The notes under the pieces were generated by a model. That model made no database searches. It had not been told where the DNA came from and saw nothing but the letters and a program-made list of their open reading frames with translations. The position numbers and the translations under genes are program-made. This document shows, one piece after another, positions 8,777-18,611 of a stretch of DNA of 64,000 nucleotides (position 1 is the first letter of the stretch; every line of letters begins with the position of its first letter). The DNA comes from CAVOHU01 sp963817885 (GTDB lineage: Bacteria; Acidobacteriota; Vicinamibacteria; Vicinamibacterales; JAKQTR01). Where the stretch lies: NCBI GenBank assembly GCA_963817885.1, contig CAWFQE010000002.1, positions 1,054,001-1,118,000 on the forward strand, in the 5' to 3' direction.

Positions 8777-8947
8777 TTACCGCGTCCGGAACGGGTTTTC
8801 CAGCCCCAGCAGCAGCCACATCAGGAACGCGATGGTGATGGCGAGGGCGAACCAGTCGCGCCGTGTCTTCGGGCGCACCCCGAACAGGTAGGGCGTCACG
8901 ATGCAGGCGATGAGCAGAATGACGAACCACATCCGGAACGAGCGCAT
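8777..8947 (-). CDS. Small two-helix membrane protein (56 aa)
   Basis: This 56-residue hydrophobic protein begins at an ATG (complement of 8945-8947) preceded by a good GGAGGA Shine-Dalgarno sequence, the reason for choosing this start over longer in-frame options. Two membrane helices are separated by a short basic loop, RPKTRRDW, and the C-terminus is NPFRTR. No family was recognised. It lies convergent with the polysaccharide operon, 36 bases from its last stop, and downstream of the sigma-54 regulator gene with 285 bases between. Confidence 0.6.
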   Translation of the reverse strand: MRSFRMWFVILLIACIVTPYLFGVRPKTRRDWFALAITIAFLMWLLLGLENPFRTR

Positions 8948-9080
8948 CGATCCTCCGGGCGGGACTGTTCTGCAATCGATCCCGGCGGTCCGTCCGACGC
9001 CGACCGAGTGTCGGTCACCCCGCCACGACGAATCCCACGAATCCCGAAGCTCGCTCAACGGGCGTACTCGCCGGGTCCAC

Positions 9081-9096
9081 GCGGGCTGAAGCCCGC
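9081..9096. repeat. REP-like palindrome with TGAA loop
   Basis: A perfect 6-bp palindrome, GCGGGC-TGAA-GCCCGC, stands in the 285-base gap between 8947 and 9233. It continues into a GCGCTACA-like flank of the kind found in dispersed intergenic repeats of Acidobacteriota. A second hairpin with the same TGAA loop occurs at 56297-56314. The rest of this gap shows no gene. Confidence 0.5.
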
Positions 9097-9232
9097 GCGC
9101 TACAGTCTCGGGTGCGTACCAAGCACAACTGAGGGCTGGGGTCAGGTTCCTCCCTCTCGGGGCCCTCCCGCCCGGGGCTGCCACACCGGTGCCAGGCGTC
9201 CACGACCCGATCGGCGTGTTACGAGGGCTCGA

Positions 9233-10768
9233 TCAGGACCCGGCCTTTGGGATGGCAGGCGCCAGGTCGGTCCCGTTCCCGGTTCCATTTCCGGTTCCGT
9301 TGCCGGTCCCGTTCGGCTCGTCGCCGTCAGCGGCCGCCTCGCTCCCCGCCGCGAGCTTGCGCCGGCGCGGCCGGATGTCGTAGCGCTTGATCATCTCGTT
9401 CAAGGTCGTCGGCTTGATGTGCAGCAGCTCGGCGGCCTTCTTCTGCACGCCACCGGCCGTCTCGAGCGTCGACTCGATCAGCCGTTTCTCGAAGTCGGTG
9501 ATGACGTCCTTGAACGAGATGCCCTCGGGCGGCACCAGGATCTTCGGGATCTGGAACGTCGGGCGGCTGCGCACCTGATCGGGGATCAGGTCCAGCCCGA
9601 TGCGCGTCCCCGGGGAGAGCACCACGGCCCGCTCGATGACGTTCTCGAGCTCGCGCACGTTGCCCGGCCAGTCGTAGTCGGTCAGCAGGTCGAGCGCTTC
9701 GGGCGTCAGATCGAGGCCGGCCTTGTCGTTTTCCTCGCCGTACTTCTTCAGGAAATGCTGGACCAGCAGGGGCAGGTCCTCCTTCCGATCGCGAAGCGGC
9801 GGCAGCTGGATCGTGATGACATGCAGCCGGTAGAAGAGGTCCTCCCGGAACCGGCCCTCCTCCATCATCCGGCGCAAGTCGACATTGGTGGCGGCGATGA
9901 TCCGGATGTCGACCTTGATGTTCTCGACCCCGCCGAGCCGCATGAACTCGCGCTCCTGCATCACGCGCAGCAGCTTGGGCTGGGTTTCGATGGGGACGTT
10001 CCCGATCTCGTCGAAGAAGATGCTCCCGCGATCCGCGATTTCGATCAGGCCCTTCTTGGGATAGACGGCCCCGGTGAACGCGCCTTTGACGTGGCCGAAC
10101 AGGTTCGACTCGAGCAGGTCGGGAGGCAGGTTGCCCGAGTTGACGGTCACAAACGCGCGGTCGGCGCGTGCCGAGTGCGTGTGGATCGCGCGGGCGACCA
10201 GCTCCTTCCCGGTCCCGCTCTCGCCCTGGATGAGGATGGTCGACCGGCTGGGCGCCGCCTGGATGATCAGGTCGAAGACCTGCCGCATGCCCGCGCCGCG
10301 GCCGATGATGTTGTCGAACTTGTGGTAGCGCTCCTGCAGGTTCTGCCGCAGCGCCCGGTTCTCGGTCACCAGGCGCCCGCGCTCGATCGCGTTCCGCAGG
10401 ACCACCAGCACTTCGTCGTTCTTGAAGGGCTTGGTGATGTAGTCGAACGCGCCGCCTTTCATCGCGGCGATCGCGTTCTCCACCGACGCGTACGCGGTGA
10501 GCATGATGACGGCCATGTCGTCGTCGAGTTTCTTCAACTCGTCGAGGACGGCGATGCCGTCCATGCCGGGCATCATCACGTCGACAATCGCCGCGTCGAA
10601 GGGCATCGACCGGGCCAGCTCGAGGCCGCCCGGCCCGCTCTCGGCGAGGCGCACGTCGTACCCCTCGCGCGTCAGGAGGGCCTCGAGCACCTCCCGCATG
10701 ATCTCTTCGTCGTCGATGACCAGGATCGAGCCCTGACGCGACATGGACGTGGAATTGGAAGGCGGCAC
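9233..10768 (-). CDS. Sigma-54-dependent NtrC-family response regulator
   Basis: The 511-residue protein has three domains. The N-terminal receiver (about 10-125) contains LVIDDEE and the phospho-acceptor Asp in AAIVDVMMPGMDG. The central AAA+ sigma-54 activation domain (about 150-385) has Walker A GESGTGKE and the sigma-54 contact loop GAFTGA. A C-terminal Fis-type helix-turn-helix (about 430-475) ends in LNEMIKRYDIRP. A tail with four Gly-Asn-Gly-Thr units follows. The start is 5 bases after the stop of the upstream histidine kinase; an ATG at 10744 is an alternative that trims eight residues. It would activate sigma-54 promoters after phosphorylation by that kinase. Targets are not evident nearby. 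Confidence 0.92.
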   Translation of the reverse strand: MPPSNSTSMSRQGSILVIDDEEIMREVLEALLTREGYDVRLAESGPGGLELARSMPFDAAIVDVMMPGMDGIAVLDELKKLDDDMAVIMLTAYASVENAIAAMKGGAFDYITKPFKNDEVLVVLRNAIERGRLVTENRALRQNLQERYHKFDNIIGRGAGMRQVFDLIIQAAPSRSTILIQGESGTGKELVARAIHTHSARADRAFVTVNSGNLPPDLLESNLFGHVKGAFTGAVYPKKGLIEIADRGSIFFDEIGNVPIETQPKLLRVMQEREFMRLGGVENIKVDIRIIAATNVDLRRMMEEGRFREDLFYRLHVITIQLPPLRDRKEDLPLLVQHFLKKYGEENDKAGLDLTPEALDLLTDYDWPGNVRELENVIERAVVLSPGTRIGLDLIPDQVRSRPTFQIPKILVPPEGISFKDVITDFEKRLIESTLETAGGVQKKAAELLHIKPTTLNEMIKRYDIRPRRRKLAAGSEAAADGDEPNGTGNGTGNGTGNGTDLAPAIPKAGS

Positions 10769-10772
10769 GCGA

Positions 10773-13700
10773 TCAGCCCCCGGCCGCGCTCGCGCGCTGG
10801 CCGGCCGAGGCGAGGGGGAGCGTCAGCACGAAGCGCGTGCCCTCGCCCACCGAGCTGTCACAGGTGATGGTGCCGTCGTGTTCGCGCACGATGCCATAGG
10901 TGATCGAGAGCCCGAGGCCGGTTCCCTGTCCGATCGCCTTGGTGGTGAAGAACGGGTCGTAGATGCGCGACAGGTGCTCGGCGGAGATTCCGGCGCCGGT
11001 GTCTCCCAGCTCGACGACCGCGTGGTCGCCCTCGACGCGGGTGGAAATCGACAGCCAGCCGCCCTTCGGCATGGCGTCGCGGGCGTTGAGGATCAGGTTC
11101 AGGAAGACCTGCTGCAGCTTGTGCTCGAAGCCCCGCACGATGGGCGAGGGCGAAGCGAGCTCGCGCCTGGTCTGGACGTTGCCGGCCTTCAGCTGGTGCT
11201 CGAGCAGGGAGAGCACGTCGTTGACGACCGCATTGATGTCGACCGGTCCCGGATCGTTCGACTGCTGGCCGCCGGACCGCGCCAGCGTCAGCAGGCCGTT
11301 GACGATCTTGGCCGCGCGGAAGGTCTGCCGCTCGATCTTCTCCAGCAGCTTCGTGTTGGGGTGATCGGGATCGGCCTGCTCCAGCAGCATCTGCGTGTAG
11401 CTGGAAATCCCGGTCAACGGGGTGTTGACCTCGTGCGCCACGCCGGCCGCCAGGACGCCGATCGACGCCATCTTGTCGGCGATCTGGAGCTGTTCCTCGA
11501 GCTCCACCCGCGCGGTCACGTCCTCGAACAGGATGATCCAGCCGCTGGCCGGCCCGACCCCGGGCTGGTCGATCGACAGGGGCACCACGGCCACGTTGAC
11601 CAGCAGCCCCTTGTCGGGCCGCGCCCGGGTCCCGCCGATCGGCACGCGATACAGCGTATTCCCGGATGACGCCCCGTGCCGGACGGAACGAAGCCTGTCG
11701 ACCAGGGCGGCCCCGAACACCTCGTCCAGGCGGTGTCCGATCGCCTCGCCACGCGTGAGATCGCACAAGCCTTCGAGGGCGCGGTTCCATCGGACGATCC
11801 GGTCGGCCCCGTCCATGACCAGGAGGCCGGCGTCGAGCGACTCGAGGATGTTCTCGTTGAACCGCCGCATGCCCTCGACTTCGTCCGCCTGCCGCTTCAA
11901 CTGCTGGTACAGCCGCCCGTTCTCGAGCGCGGTGGCCACCTGCGCCGCCACCGCCACCAGCAGCGACATGTCCTCGCTGCTCAGGGGCTCGCCGCTCTCC
12001 TTCCGGCCGATGGCCATCACCGCGATCGTCGTCTGCTTGGACGGACAGGGAATGAACGCGTGCACGCCCTGGTCGCGCCAGTATTCGATCTCCTCCGGCG
12101 CCACCCGCCTGAGCGTGGTCGAGTCGTCGAGAATGACGGTGTGCCCGGCCATCAGCCGCGCGCCCAGTCCCGAGGCGATCGCCAGCGAAGGCGGCTCGCC
12201 GATGAACCCCTGCGACCGGATCGACCGGTACGCGCCGCCGGCTTCGTCGGTCAGCATCAGCGCCATGCGATCGGTGACCAGCGTCTCGGTCACCCTCGCC
12301 ACGAGGCGATCACTGAGGCGCGCCGGATCGAGATCGGTGCTGAGGTCGCGCGCGAATCCCACCAGCGCCCGGCGATAGTCGTACCGATCACGGTAGAACG
12401 CGCGGTCCAGGACGTTCTGAATCGCGTCCTTCACCGGCCGGGCCAGCAGCACCATCACCAGGGTGGCCAGGCCCGCGATTACGGTGTTGTGCTGCGACCG
12501 GTTCTCGAGGAGCAGTCCCCCTACGGCGCGGTACAGGATGGCGTAGATCGCGACAATCGCCGAGGCCGCCGCGACATAGACCAGGCTGCGCTTGACGATT
12601 ACCTCGACGTCCATCAGCCGGTAGCGGACGATCGCCGACGCGAAAGCGAGCGGGACGATGCCGAGCGGCACCGCCAGCAGTTCCATGCGGACCGAAGTCG
12701 GGTAGCCGAGCGCGAAGGGAAGCGCGTACCCGAGCGCGCAGGGCCCGCCGCCGAGCACGGTGCCCCACAGGATCCACCGCAGCTGCCGGCGGGCGGTCAC
12801 CGAGTGCACCTGGCCCCTGGCTCGAACGAGCACGGCGACTCCCGCGGCCAGGCAAAGGGCAAAGTAGAGCGGTTCAGCCCGGTCGAGCGCGCCCACCACG
12901 TCGAGCAGCTTCGGATCGACGCCAAGCCGCGCAATGCTGATCACGCGGGCCGCGCCGAGCAGCAGGGCCGGAAGGTAGATCAGGGGCAGCAGGCGCGACC
13001 CTTGGGCCCTGGCGAACCAGCCCCCGCTTCGCTCGGGAAAGACGACCGAGAGATGGAGGAACAGCGGCGGCAGCAGTAGGCCCGCCACGACATCGGCCCA
13101 GTAGAAGACCCAGTCGAGCGCATCGAGCCGGCCGCTGAACGAGAAGGTGAAGACGCCGAAGAAAGCGACGCACATCCAGAAGAACCACATGGTCGCCGGA
13201 TCGGCAGGCCGCTTGACGCGGACGAAGGCGCCGAGCAGCAGCGTGAAGATGCCGACCGCGGCCAGAACGAAATACAGCGCGCTATTGCCCTGCGGGATGG
13301 GCGCCAATGCCACCTGCACGATCTGCCGCGAGCCCAGCCGCAGCAGCGTGTAGGACAGCGTCGTGCCGGACTCGGCGTAGTGGGCCAGGGTTGTCACATC
13401 GGCCGGCGCCTCGACGGGCCTGCCGTTGACGGCGAGCAGGAGGTCCCCGACGTGGATGCCGACGCGCTCCGCCGGAGACGCCGCGGCAATCTCAGCTGCG
13501 GTCACGCCCTGGGTTCGCGCCACCCAGAGCACGCCATCCTCGACCTCGTGCCAGGTCGCCCGCACCACGACGTTGGCAATGCCAAATGCCAACAGGCAGG
13601 CTACGAGAACGAACAAGGCGACACGGGGCCAACCGAACGGGTTGGTCCCGGCGAGTCGTGTCCGCGATGTGCCCGCCTGTAGCTGCTCGTCAAACGTCAT
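10773..13700 (-). CDS. PDZ/multi-TM sensor histidine kinase with GAF and PAS domains
   Basis: This large sensor kinase (975 residues from ATG 13700; a TTG at 13733 would give 986) has an unusual order of parts. A first TM helix (about 15-35) is followed by a PDZ-like domain with GDLLLAVNGRPVEAP (about 60-130), a block of about seven or eight membrane helices (about 140-370), a GAF domain (about 430-585), a PAS domain (about 600-720), HisKA with GVAHEVNTPL (phospho-accepting His) and a HATPase_c domain with NLILNARDAMPKGG and GTGLGLSI. It is paired with the sigma-54 regulator directly downstream. The PDZ domain is predicted to lie outside the cytoplasm between the first helix and the membrane block, so it may sense an envelope signal. 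The stimulus is unknown. Confidence 0.9.
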   Translation of the reverse strand: MTFDEQLQAGTSRTRLAGTNPFGWPRVALFVLVACLLAFGIANVVVRATWHEVEDGVLWVARTQGVTAAEIAAASPAERVGIHVGDLLLAVNGRPVEAPADVTTLAHYAESGTTLSYTLLRLGSRQIVQVALAPIPQGNSALYFVLAAVGIFTLLLGAFVRVKRPADPATMWFFWMCVAFFGVFTFSFSGRLDALDWVFYWADVVAGLLLPPLFLHLSVVFPERSGGWFARAQGSRLLPLIYLPALLLGAARVISIARLGVDPKLLDVVGALDRAEPLYFALCLAAGVAVLVRARGQVHSVTARRQLRWILWGTVLGGGPCALGYALPFALGYPTSVRMELLAVPLGIVPLAFASAIVRYRLMDVEVIVKRSLVYVAAASAIVAIYAILYRAVGGLLLENRSQHNTVIAGLATLVMVLLARPVKDAIQNVLDRAFYRDRYDYRRALVGFARDLSTDLDPARLSDRLVARVTETLVTDRMALMLTDEAGGAYRSIRSQGFIGEPPSLAIASGLGARLMAGHTVILDDSTTLRRVAPEEIEYWRDQGVHAFIPCPSKQTTIAVMAIGRKESGEPLSSEDMSLLVAVAAQVATALENGRLYQQLKRQADEVEGMRRFNENILESLDAGLLVMDGADRIVRWNRALEGLCDLTRGEAIGHRLDEVFGAALVDRLRSVRHGASSGNTLYRVPIGGTRARPDKGLLVNVAVVPLSIDQPGVGPASGWIILFEDVTARVELEEQLQIADKMASIGVLAAGVAHEVNTPLTGISSYTQMLLEQADPDHPNTKLLEKIERQTFRAAKIVNGLLTLARSGGQQSNDPGPVDINAVVNDVLSLLEHQLKAGNVQTRRELASPSPIVRGFEHKLQQVFLNLILNARDAMPKGGWLSISTRVEGDHAVVELGDTGAGISAEHLSRIYDPFFTTKAIGQGTGLGLSITYGIVREHDGTITCDSSVGEGTRFVLTLPLASAGQRASAAGG

Positions 13701-13875
13701 GGAATCGGTTTCGGCCTTGATGGAATCAATCAAGCAATCGACATACCACGGCTCCGGTTCTTTGAATGGGCCATAAACCCTTTAGAACAAGTCGGTTGTG
13801 TGAAAATTTGCGCAAGGAGGCCGAGCCGAATCCATCGGGCCGGACTGCTACATCCAACGATTCGGATCGGTTCGA

Positions 13876-15815
13876 TCAGAAGCGTACGCGAACGCCGCCC
13901 ACAATTCGCTTTGGCGGCCGTACGACCAGCATCTCGTCGTACGCCGATCGTTCGTCCAGCGAATCGCGGAACAGGTTCCTTACAGCGACCAGGAGTTCCC
14001 ATTCGGCCGAGGTGAATTTCAGGAACGGCAGGCCCTGATTCACTTGGATGTCGAAACGGCCATCGAAGCCGCCGGGTCGTGCCGATGTATCTACTGACCG
14101 GAGAGGCAACGTGTTCAGCTTGTAGAACACGTACACGTGCGTGGCCGTTTGCGGGATGGCCGTCTCAACCGTCGTCGTCACATCGTGGAAGCGCTCTTCT
14201 TCGGAACGCCGGAGCGCGTTTCCGAAGACGGCGGGCATGTCCGGTTCAGTTGTGGGACGCCAGTGAGCGGTTGTCAGCGAGTAGTCCACCGAACCCTTGA
14301 ACGGACCGACCAGCGTCCGGCTGAGGGTGATCGCCCAGCCGGTGGCCTCCATGTCGCCGACGTTGGTGACGAAGTAGTGCCCCAGGCCGGTCGCGGGCGT
14401 ATCGGGCGAACTGGCGAACAGCGCAGCCATCTGATCGTTCACGCGCTGATAGAACGCGCGGAAGCCGACGACATACGAGTCGATGTCACGCTCGACCGAG
14501 AACTCGTAGTGCGAGGTCAGTTCGGGCTTGAACGCGACGCGCGGCGAGAGAGTCGAGAAGGTGCGCTCCGGCGGCAGCCACATGCCGCGGCCGTCGACGC
14601 TCGAGGGCGGCAGGAACTCTTCCGCGCCCGGCGCTGTTTCGTGCCGCGAATAGACTGTTTTCACACGGAAGCCGTCGACCGGCACGAGCGTCAGGGAGAT
14701 CCGCGGGCTGAGCAGCCCCGAGCCTGGCAGGTAGTCGGTACCACGAATAGTTTGCGCCAACCCCCACGGACACGCGGGGCGAGACCGTCCATTGATCGAC
14801 GCCGTAGACCGTGCCAACGGCCCGTACGCCGCCGGCGATGGTGGCAAAGGCCAGCGGGTCGGTCCGGTCGTAGCTCTGCGAGCTGTACGACACGCCTGCT
14901 GAATATTGATGCCGGGCCGAATGCCGTGCGGCCAGCGATCCGGCGACGAACCACGATGCCACTTCGCCCTGCGCGAACGCGCCGCGGACCATCCAGTCGG
15001 CGAAGCCACCGGCCGGCGCCCCGAAGGCGACGTACGCGACGTTCTGCGACATCAACGACCCGGTCCGGGAGGTTGCGTCGAGCGAGCCGCTCGCGACCAG
15101 GTTGAGCTGCCCGCTGAACGGGTACCCGCTGAACAGCGACGAGGCGAGGCCCGGTACGGACCTCTGCACGCCCACCGCCGGGGGCGATGGCACCGCGTCG
15201 AGCGTCCCCAGGTCGCCGTCGAGCGCGAGCTGCGTGTCGAACCCGCGGAAGATGCTGCGCTTCAGGTGGCGCAACCGCCAGGCGACTTCACTCTCGTTGA
15301 CGCCCGGGTCCGGGTCAGTCGTGGTCGCGGAGTCGCGTCCGGCCGTCGATCCGGCCGGCGAGCCGGTACTCGACGGGCACGAGCCCCGCCGTGAGCACGG
15401 CCGGGCCTCCGGGAGAGCCGCCGGGCTGGAGTGGCTGCAATGAGACCGACATTACGGAGGGAGCCGCCGAATGGACCTCCACGATTTCCCGCCTGGACGG
15501 AATGAAGCCCTCAAGGTGCACGCGGACCGTGTAGGGGCCCGGCGGCAGGGCTTTCAGGAAGAAGCGGCCCTCGCGATCGGTGAGTGCGAAGGCCGCCGTC
15601 GACCCGAGCGCGGAGACCATCGCCCCGACCACGGGTGTTCCGCGCCCGTCGAGCACCAGCCCGCGAATCGAGCCGGTTCCGACGCGCGCGATCGGACCCA
15701 TGACGGGCTCGGTCGTCCGCACTGGCACGGTCGTCTGTGCTGAGACAGGCGAGGGGGGGGCCACGAGACTCACGACGGCCGCCGCGGCCACGAGCGTGGA
15801 TAGGCGTCTCATCAC
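13876..15815 (-). pseudogene. TonB-receptor-like outer-membrane protein, broken by two frameshifts
   Basis: Three successive minus-strand frames encode one protein of about 645 residues. The first part (15815 to about 15330) has a signal peptide ending in VSAQ and a carboxypeptidase-regulatory (CarboxypepD_reg-like) beta-sandwich. The second (to about 14740) begins with ESEVAWRLRHLKRS and runs into beta-barrel repeats. The third (to 13876) finishes the barrel and ends in VRF, a C-terminal Phe typical of outer-membrane barrels. Both junctions are repaired by removing one base: near 15330-15345, and near 14740, where deleting a C turns SWYR into SWYDYLPGSG. No plug domain is obvious. Whether it is a true pseudogene or carries sequencing errors cannot be settled here. 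It would be an outer-membrane transporter or assembly protein of the acidobacterial type. Confidence 0.72.
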
Positions 15816-15878
15816 TTCATCCCCGCGCCGTCCGGACGACCTGTTCCGCCAGGCGCGTCCGAAGAAGAAATCCCTCCG

Positions 15879-17006
15879 TCAGGGCGTCACGGTGAACGTC
15901 ACTTCTCTGACGATACTCTTCCCGGAGATCTTATCAGTCACCTTTATTTCTAGACGGTACACCCCTTCCGGGAAGCTGGCAAGAGGGACCGCCAGCCCGC
16001 CCGGCAACTGGTGCCCGGCGGCCATGTCGAACTGCGGCGGCAGCGTCTGGGCGTTCAATTCGACAGGCTTGGTGCTGTTGAAATACTTCTCGCCGTTCTC
16101 GGCGCCCGCGACCTTCTGGTAGAACTTGTATTCGATCAGGACATTGGGCTTCCGGTTCGCGTCGGCGGCCGGATTGTAGACGAAGAACCAGGCCGTCAGC
16201 TCGGCCTTCTTCGACAGCTTCGGCTCAAACAGCGGCTTCAGCTCGTCCAGGCCGAATGCGTACGGATGTGCAGGCTGCTCCTCGGGTGTCAGCGGTGCGG
16301 TCAGGGTGGTGACCGTATCGGTGAGCACGATGCTGCTGGTGGTCAGCTCGTCGGTCCAGTAATCCGGCACGACCACGGTCTGTTTCAGGATACCCGCCTT
16401 GGCGGCGGCGACGTCCTTCTCCTTGGCCTTCGGATCGGCCTGGTCACGAATCGTGAGATAGACGGTGTACTCGCCTGGCGCCACCGTGAAGCTGCGCGCC
16501 AGCCGGAATGGCTGACCCGGATCCGGCGCCTTGAGCTCGGTCACGAAGAAGTCCACCCAGGGGAACGGCTTCGGCGCCTTTGCGTCCTCGGTCTTGGCCT
16601 TTTCTTCCGGCTTGGCAGTCCCGGCGGCTTTCGCTTCCGGCACGACGTCATCGGCCTTGGCGACGACCTGGAGGTATCCCGTCACGTTCTTCGGCACCAC
16701 GCCCTCAGGATCGATGAACGCGACAAACGCGACATAGGTCTTCCTGTTGAAGCCCTTCATCGTGTCGCTGTGCAGCGTCATCTTGTAGCCGGTGGGCGTC
16801 GGCGCGCCTTTTCTGGCGGCGTCCACCGCGGCAAGCGCCGCCCGCACCTCCATCTCCTGGACCTTGGTCAGTTTCTTTTCGGCCGGCGGCTTCTGCTGCT
16901 TCTGTCCGGACTGTGGCTGCGCGGAAACAGGCGCTGTCAACATCGAGGCGGCCACCACCACGGCGCTAACCACCAGCGGTGTCAGCACCCTTCCACGAAT
17001 ATGCAT
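15879..17006 (-). CDS. Secreted protein with C-terminal beta-sandwich, function unknown
   Basis: From the ATG at 17006 (with GGAG about 10 bases upstream) the protein has 375 residues. It has a signal peptide (hydrophobic VVSAVVVAASMLTAPVSA, cleaved near residue 27), then a Lys/Gln/Pro-rich linker and a helical Ala-rich segment. Beta-rich regions follow, with FTVAPGEYTVYLTIRDQ near the middle and GVYRLEIKVTDKISGKS at the C-terminus, both resembling Ig-like or GWxTD-associated folds. A charged insertion rich in Lys, Glu and Ala lies at about 130-160. No catalytic motif was recognised. It is divergent from glgC and lies 63 bases upstream of the TonB-like gene, possibly in the same transcript. 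A longer in-frame start at 17168 is unlikely because it would bury the signal peptide. Confidence 0.72.
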   Translation of the reverse strand: MHIRGRVLTPLVVSAVVVAASMLTAPVSAQPQSGQKQQKPPAEKKLTKVQEMEVRAALAAVDAARKGAPTPTGYKMTLHSDTMKGFNRKTYVAFVAFIDPEGVVPKNVTGYLQVVAKADDVVPEAKAAGTAKPEEKAKTEDAKAPKPFPWVDFFVTELKAPDPGQPFRLARSFTVAPGEYTVYLTIRDQADPKAKEKDVAAAKAGILKQTVVVPDYWTDELTTSSIVLTDTVTTLTAPLTPEEQPAHPYAFGLDELKPLFEPKLSKKAELTAWFFVYNPAADANRKPNVLIEYKFYQKVAGAENGEKYFNSTKPVELNAQTLPPQFDMAAGHQLPGGLAVPLASFPEGVYRLEIKVTDKISGKSIVREVTFTVTP

Positions 17007-17255
17007 GATGACGGTACTCCCTGGTATGGTGCCCTCCGGCATGGTATGGCACGTGCTCATCATAGGCGGGCCGCCACGTCGTGTCAAAGCTCGACCCGAG
17101 GCCGGATCGACGGTCGATTCGATCGAATTCCGCGGCCGGATCGGCCCCGGAATCCCGTGTGATATCATGCTGCTTCGGTCCGGATTCCCGGCCCGGTTCC
17201 CCAGGCGGCTCCGCCGACAAGTCCGCCTGCCTCACCTGAACCGTCGTTTCCTGTG

Positions 17256-18533
17256 ATGCTAGACGACAGCCTCGTCATCGTGCTGGCAGGGGGAGCGGGC
17301 GAACGCCTCTATCCGCTGACCCGTGAGCGCGCCAAGCCCGCGGTGTACTTCGGCGGCCCGTACCGCATCATCGATTTCGTCCTCAGCAACTGCGTCAACT
17401 CGGGACTGCGCCGCATCTACATCGCCACGCAGTACAAGTCGCTCTCGCTCAACCGGCACATCCGGATGGGCTGGAACATCGTCTCGGAGGAACTCGGCGA
17501 GTTCATCGAGATCCTGCCGCCGCAGAAACGCGTCAGCGAGAACTGGTACCTGGGCACGGCCGATGCGGTCTACCAGAATCTCTACTCCCTCGTGCGCGAG
17601 ATGCCGAGCTACGTGATCGTCCTGGCCGGGGACCACGTCTACAAGATGGACTACGGCAAGATGCTCAGGTCGCACGTCGACCGCGCCGCCGAAGTCACCA
17701 TCGCGACCATCGAGGTTCCACGGCATGAGGCGTCGCGCTACGGGATCGTCCAGGTCGACGAGCACGAGCGCGTAATCGGGTTCCAGGAAAAGCCGGCCGA
17801 GCCCCGCCCGGTTCCGGGCTCCGCCGACCTCTCGCTGGCCTCGATGGGCATCTACGTGTTCAACACGTCGACGCTCATCTCCGCGCTCGAATCCGACGCG
17901 GTCCGCGAAACGACCCACGACTTCGGCCGGGACGTCATCCCGGCCCTGATCGACCGCGTGCCCGTGCTGTCCTACCGTTTCTACGACGAGAACAAGAAGG
18001 CCTCGAAGTACTGGCGTGACATCGGGACGCTCGACGCGTTCTTCGACGCGAACATGGACCTGGTCCAGGTGAACCCCGAGTTCAACCTGTACGACCCCGA
18101 GTGGCAGATGCGGACCTATCAACCCCAGGCCCCGCCTGCCAAGTTCGTCTTCGCCGATCCGGGCCGCTGCGGACAGGCGATGGATTCGATTATTTCGCCC
18201 GGCTGCATCGTCTCCGGCAGCCGCATCGTCGGGAGCATCCTGTGCCCCGGCGTGCGCGTGCACAGCTTCAGCCTCGTCGAGCAGAGCATCCTGATGCCGG
18301 GCGTCCGCGTGGGCCGGCACGCGAGGATCCACCGGGCGATCGTCGACCGCGACGTGTTCATCCCGCGCGGCGCGCGAATCGGGTACGACATCGAGGAAGA
18401 TCGCCGGCGCCACACGGTGACCGAGCAGGGCGTGGTCGTCGTGACGACCGACGACGAGCCGTTCATCGGGCCGATCGATGAAGAGGCGCTCCGCATGGAA
18501 ATGGAAGCCGACCGGCGGGGCGGCATGGGCTGA
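17256..18533 (+). CDS. glgC: Glucose-1-phosphate adenylyltransferase
   Basis: ADP-glucose pyrophosphorylase makes ADP-glucose from ATP and glucose 1-phosphate, the committed step of bacterial glycogen synthesis. The 425-residue protein matches the family length. The N-terminal nucleotidyltransferase has LAGGAGERLYPLT (about 9-21), KPAVYFGGPYRIIDF and GLRRIYIATQYKS; substrate loops include GTADAVYQN and AGDHVYKMDY, and there is a C-terminal left-handed beta-helix. ATG 17256 is preferred over the adjacent GTG 17253. A possible extended -10, TGATATCAT, lies at 17160-17168, without a convincing -35. No other glycogen gene is adjacent; enolase follows 78 bases downstream. Confidence 0.95.
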   Translation: MLDDSLVIVLAGGAGERLYPLTRERAKPAVYFGGPYRIIDFVLSNCVNSGLRRIYIATQYKSLSLNRHIRMGWNIVSEELGEFIEILPPQKRVSENWYLGTADAVYQNLYSLVREMPSYVIVLAGDHVYKMDYGKMLRSHVDRAAEVTIATIEVPRHEASRYGIVQVDEHERVIGFQEKPAEPRPVPGSADLSLASMGIYVFNTSTLISALESDAVRETTHDFGRDVIPALIDRVPVLSYRFYDENKKASKYWRDIGTLDAFFDANMDLVQVNPEFNLYDPEWQMRTYQPQAPPAKFVFADPGRCGQAMDSIISPGCIVSGSRIVGSILCPGVRVHSFSLVEQSILMPGVRVGRHARIHRAIVDRDVFIPRGARIGYDIEEDRRRHTVTEQGVVVVTTDDEPFIGPIDEEALRMEMEADRRGGMG

Positions 18534-18611
18534 TCCCGGCCGCTCCTGACGTACTGTCAATCTGACATCGCGGTCCGCGATGTCTTCGACGAGTGGAGAT
18601 CGAGGTCAGCC

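Noticed and set aside
9008..10867. 619-codon plus-strand frame
   Set aside because: Antisense to the NtrC-type regulator with clear receiver, AAA+ and Fis domains; no independent support.
15315..15815. Separate small secreted carboxypeptidase-regulatory-domain protein
   Set aside because: The next frame continues with sequence expected for the same receptor-like protein, so it is more likely the 5' part of one frameshifted gene.
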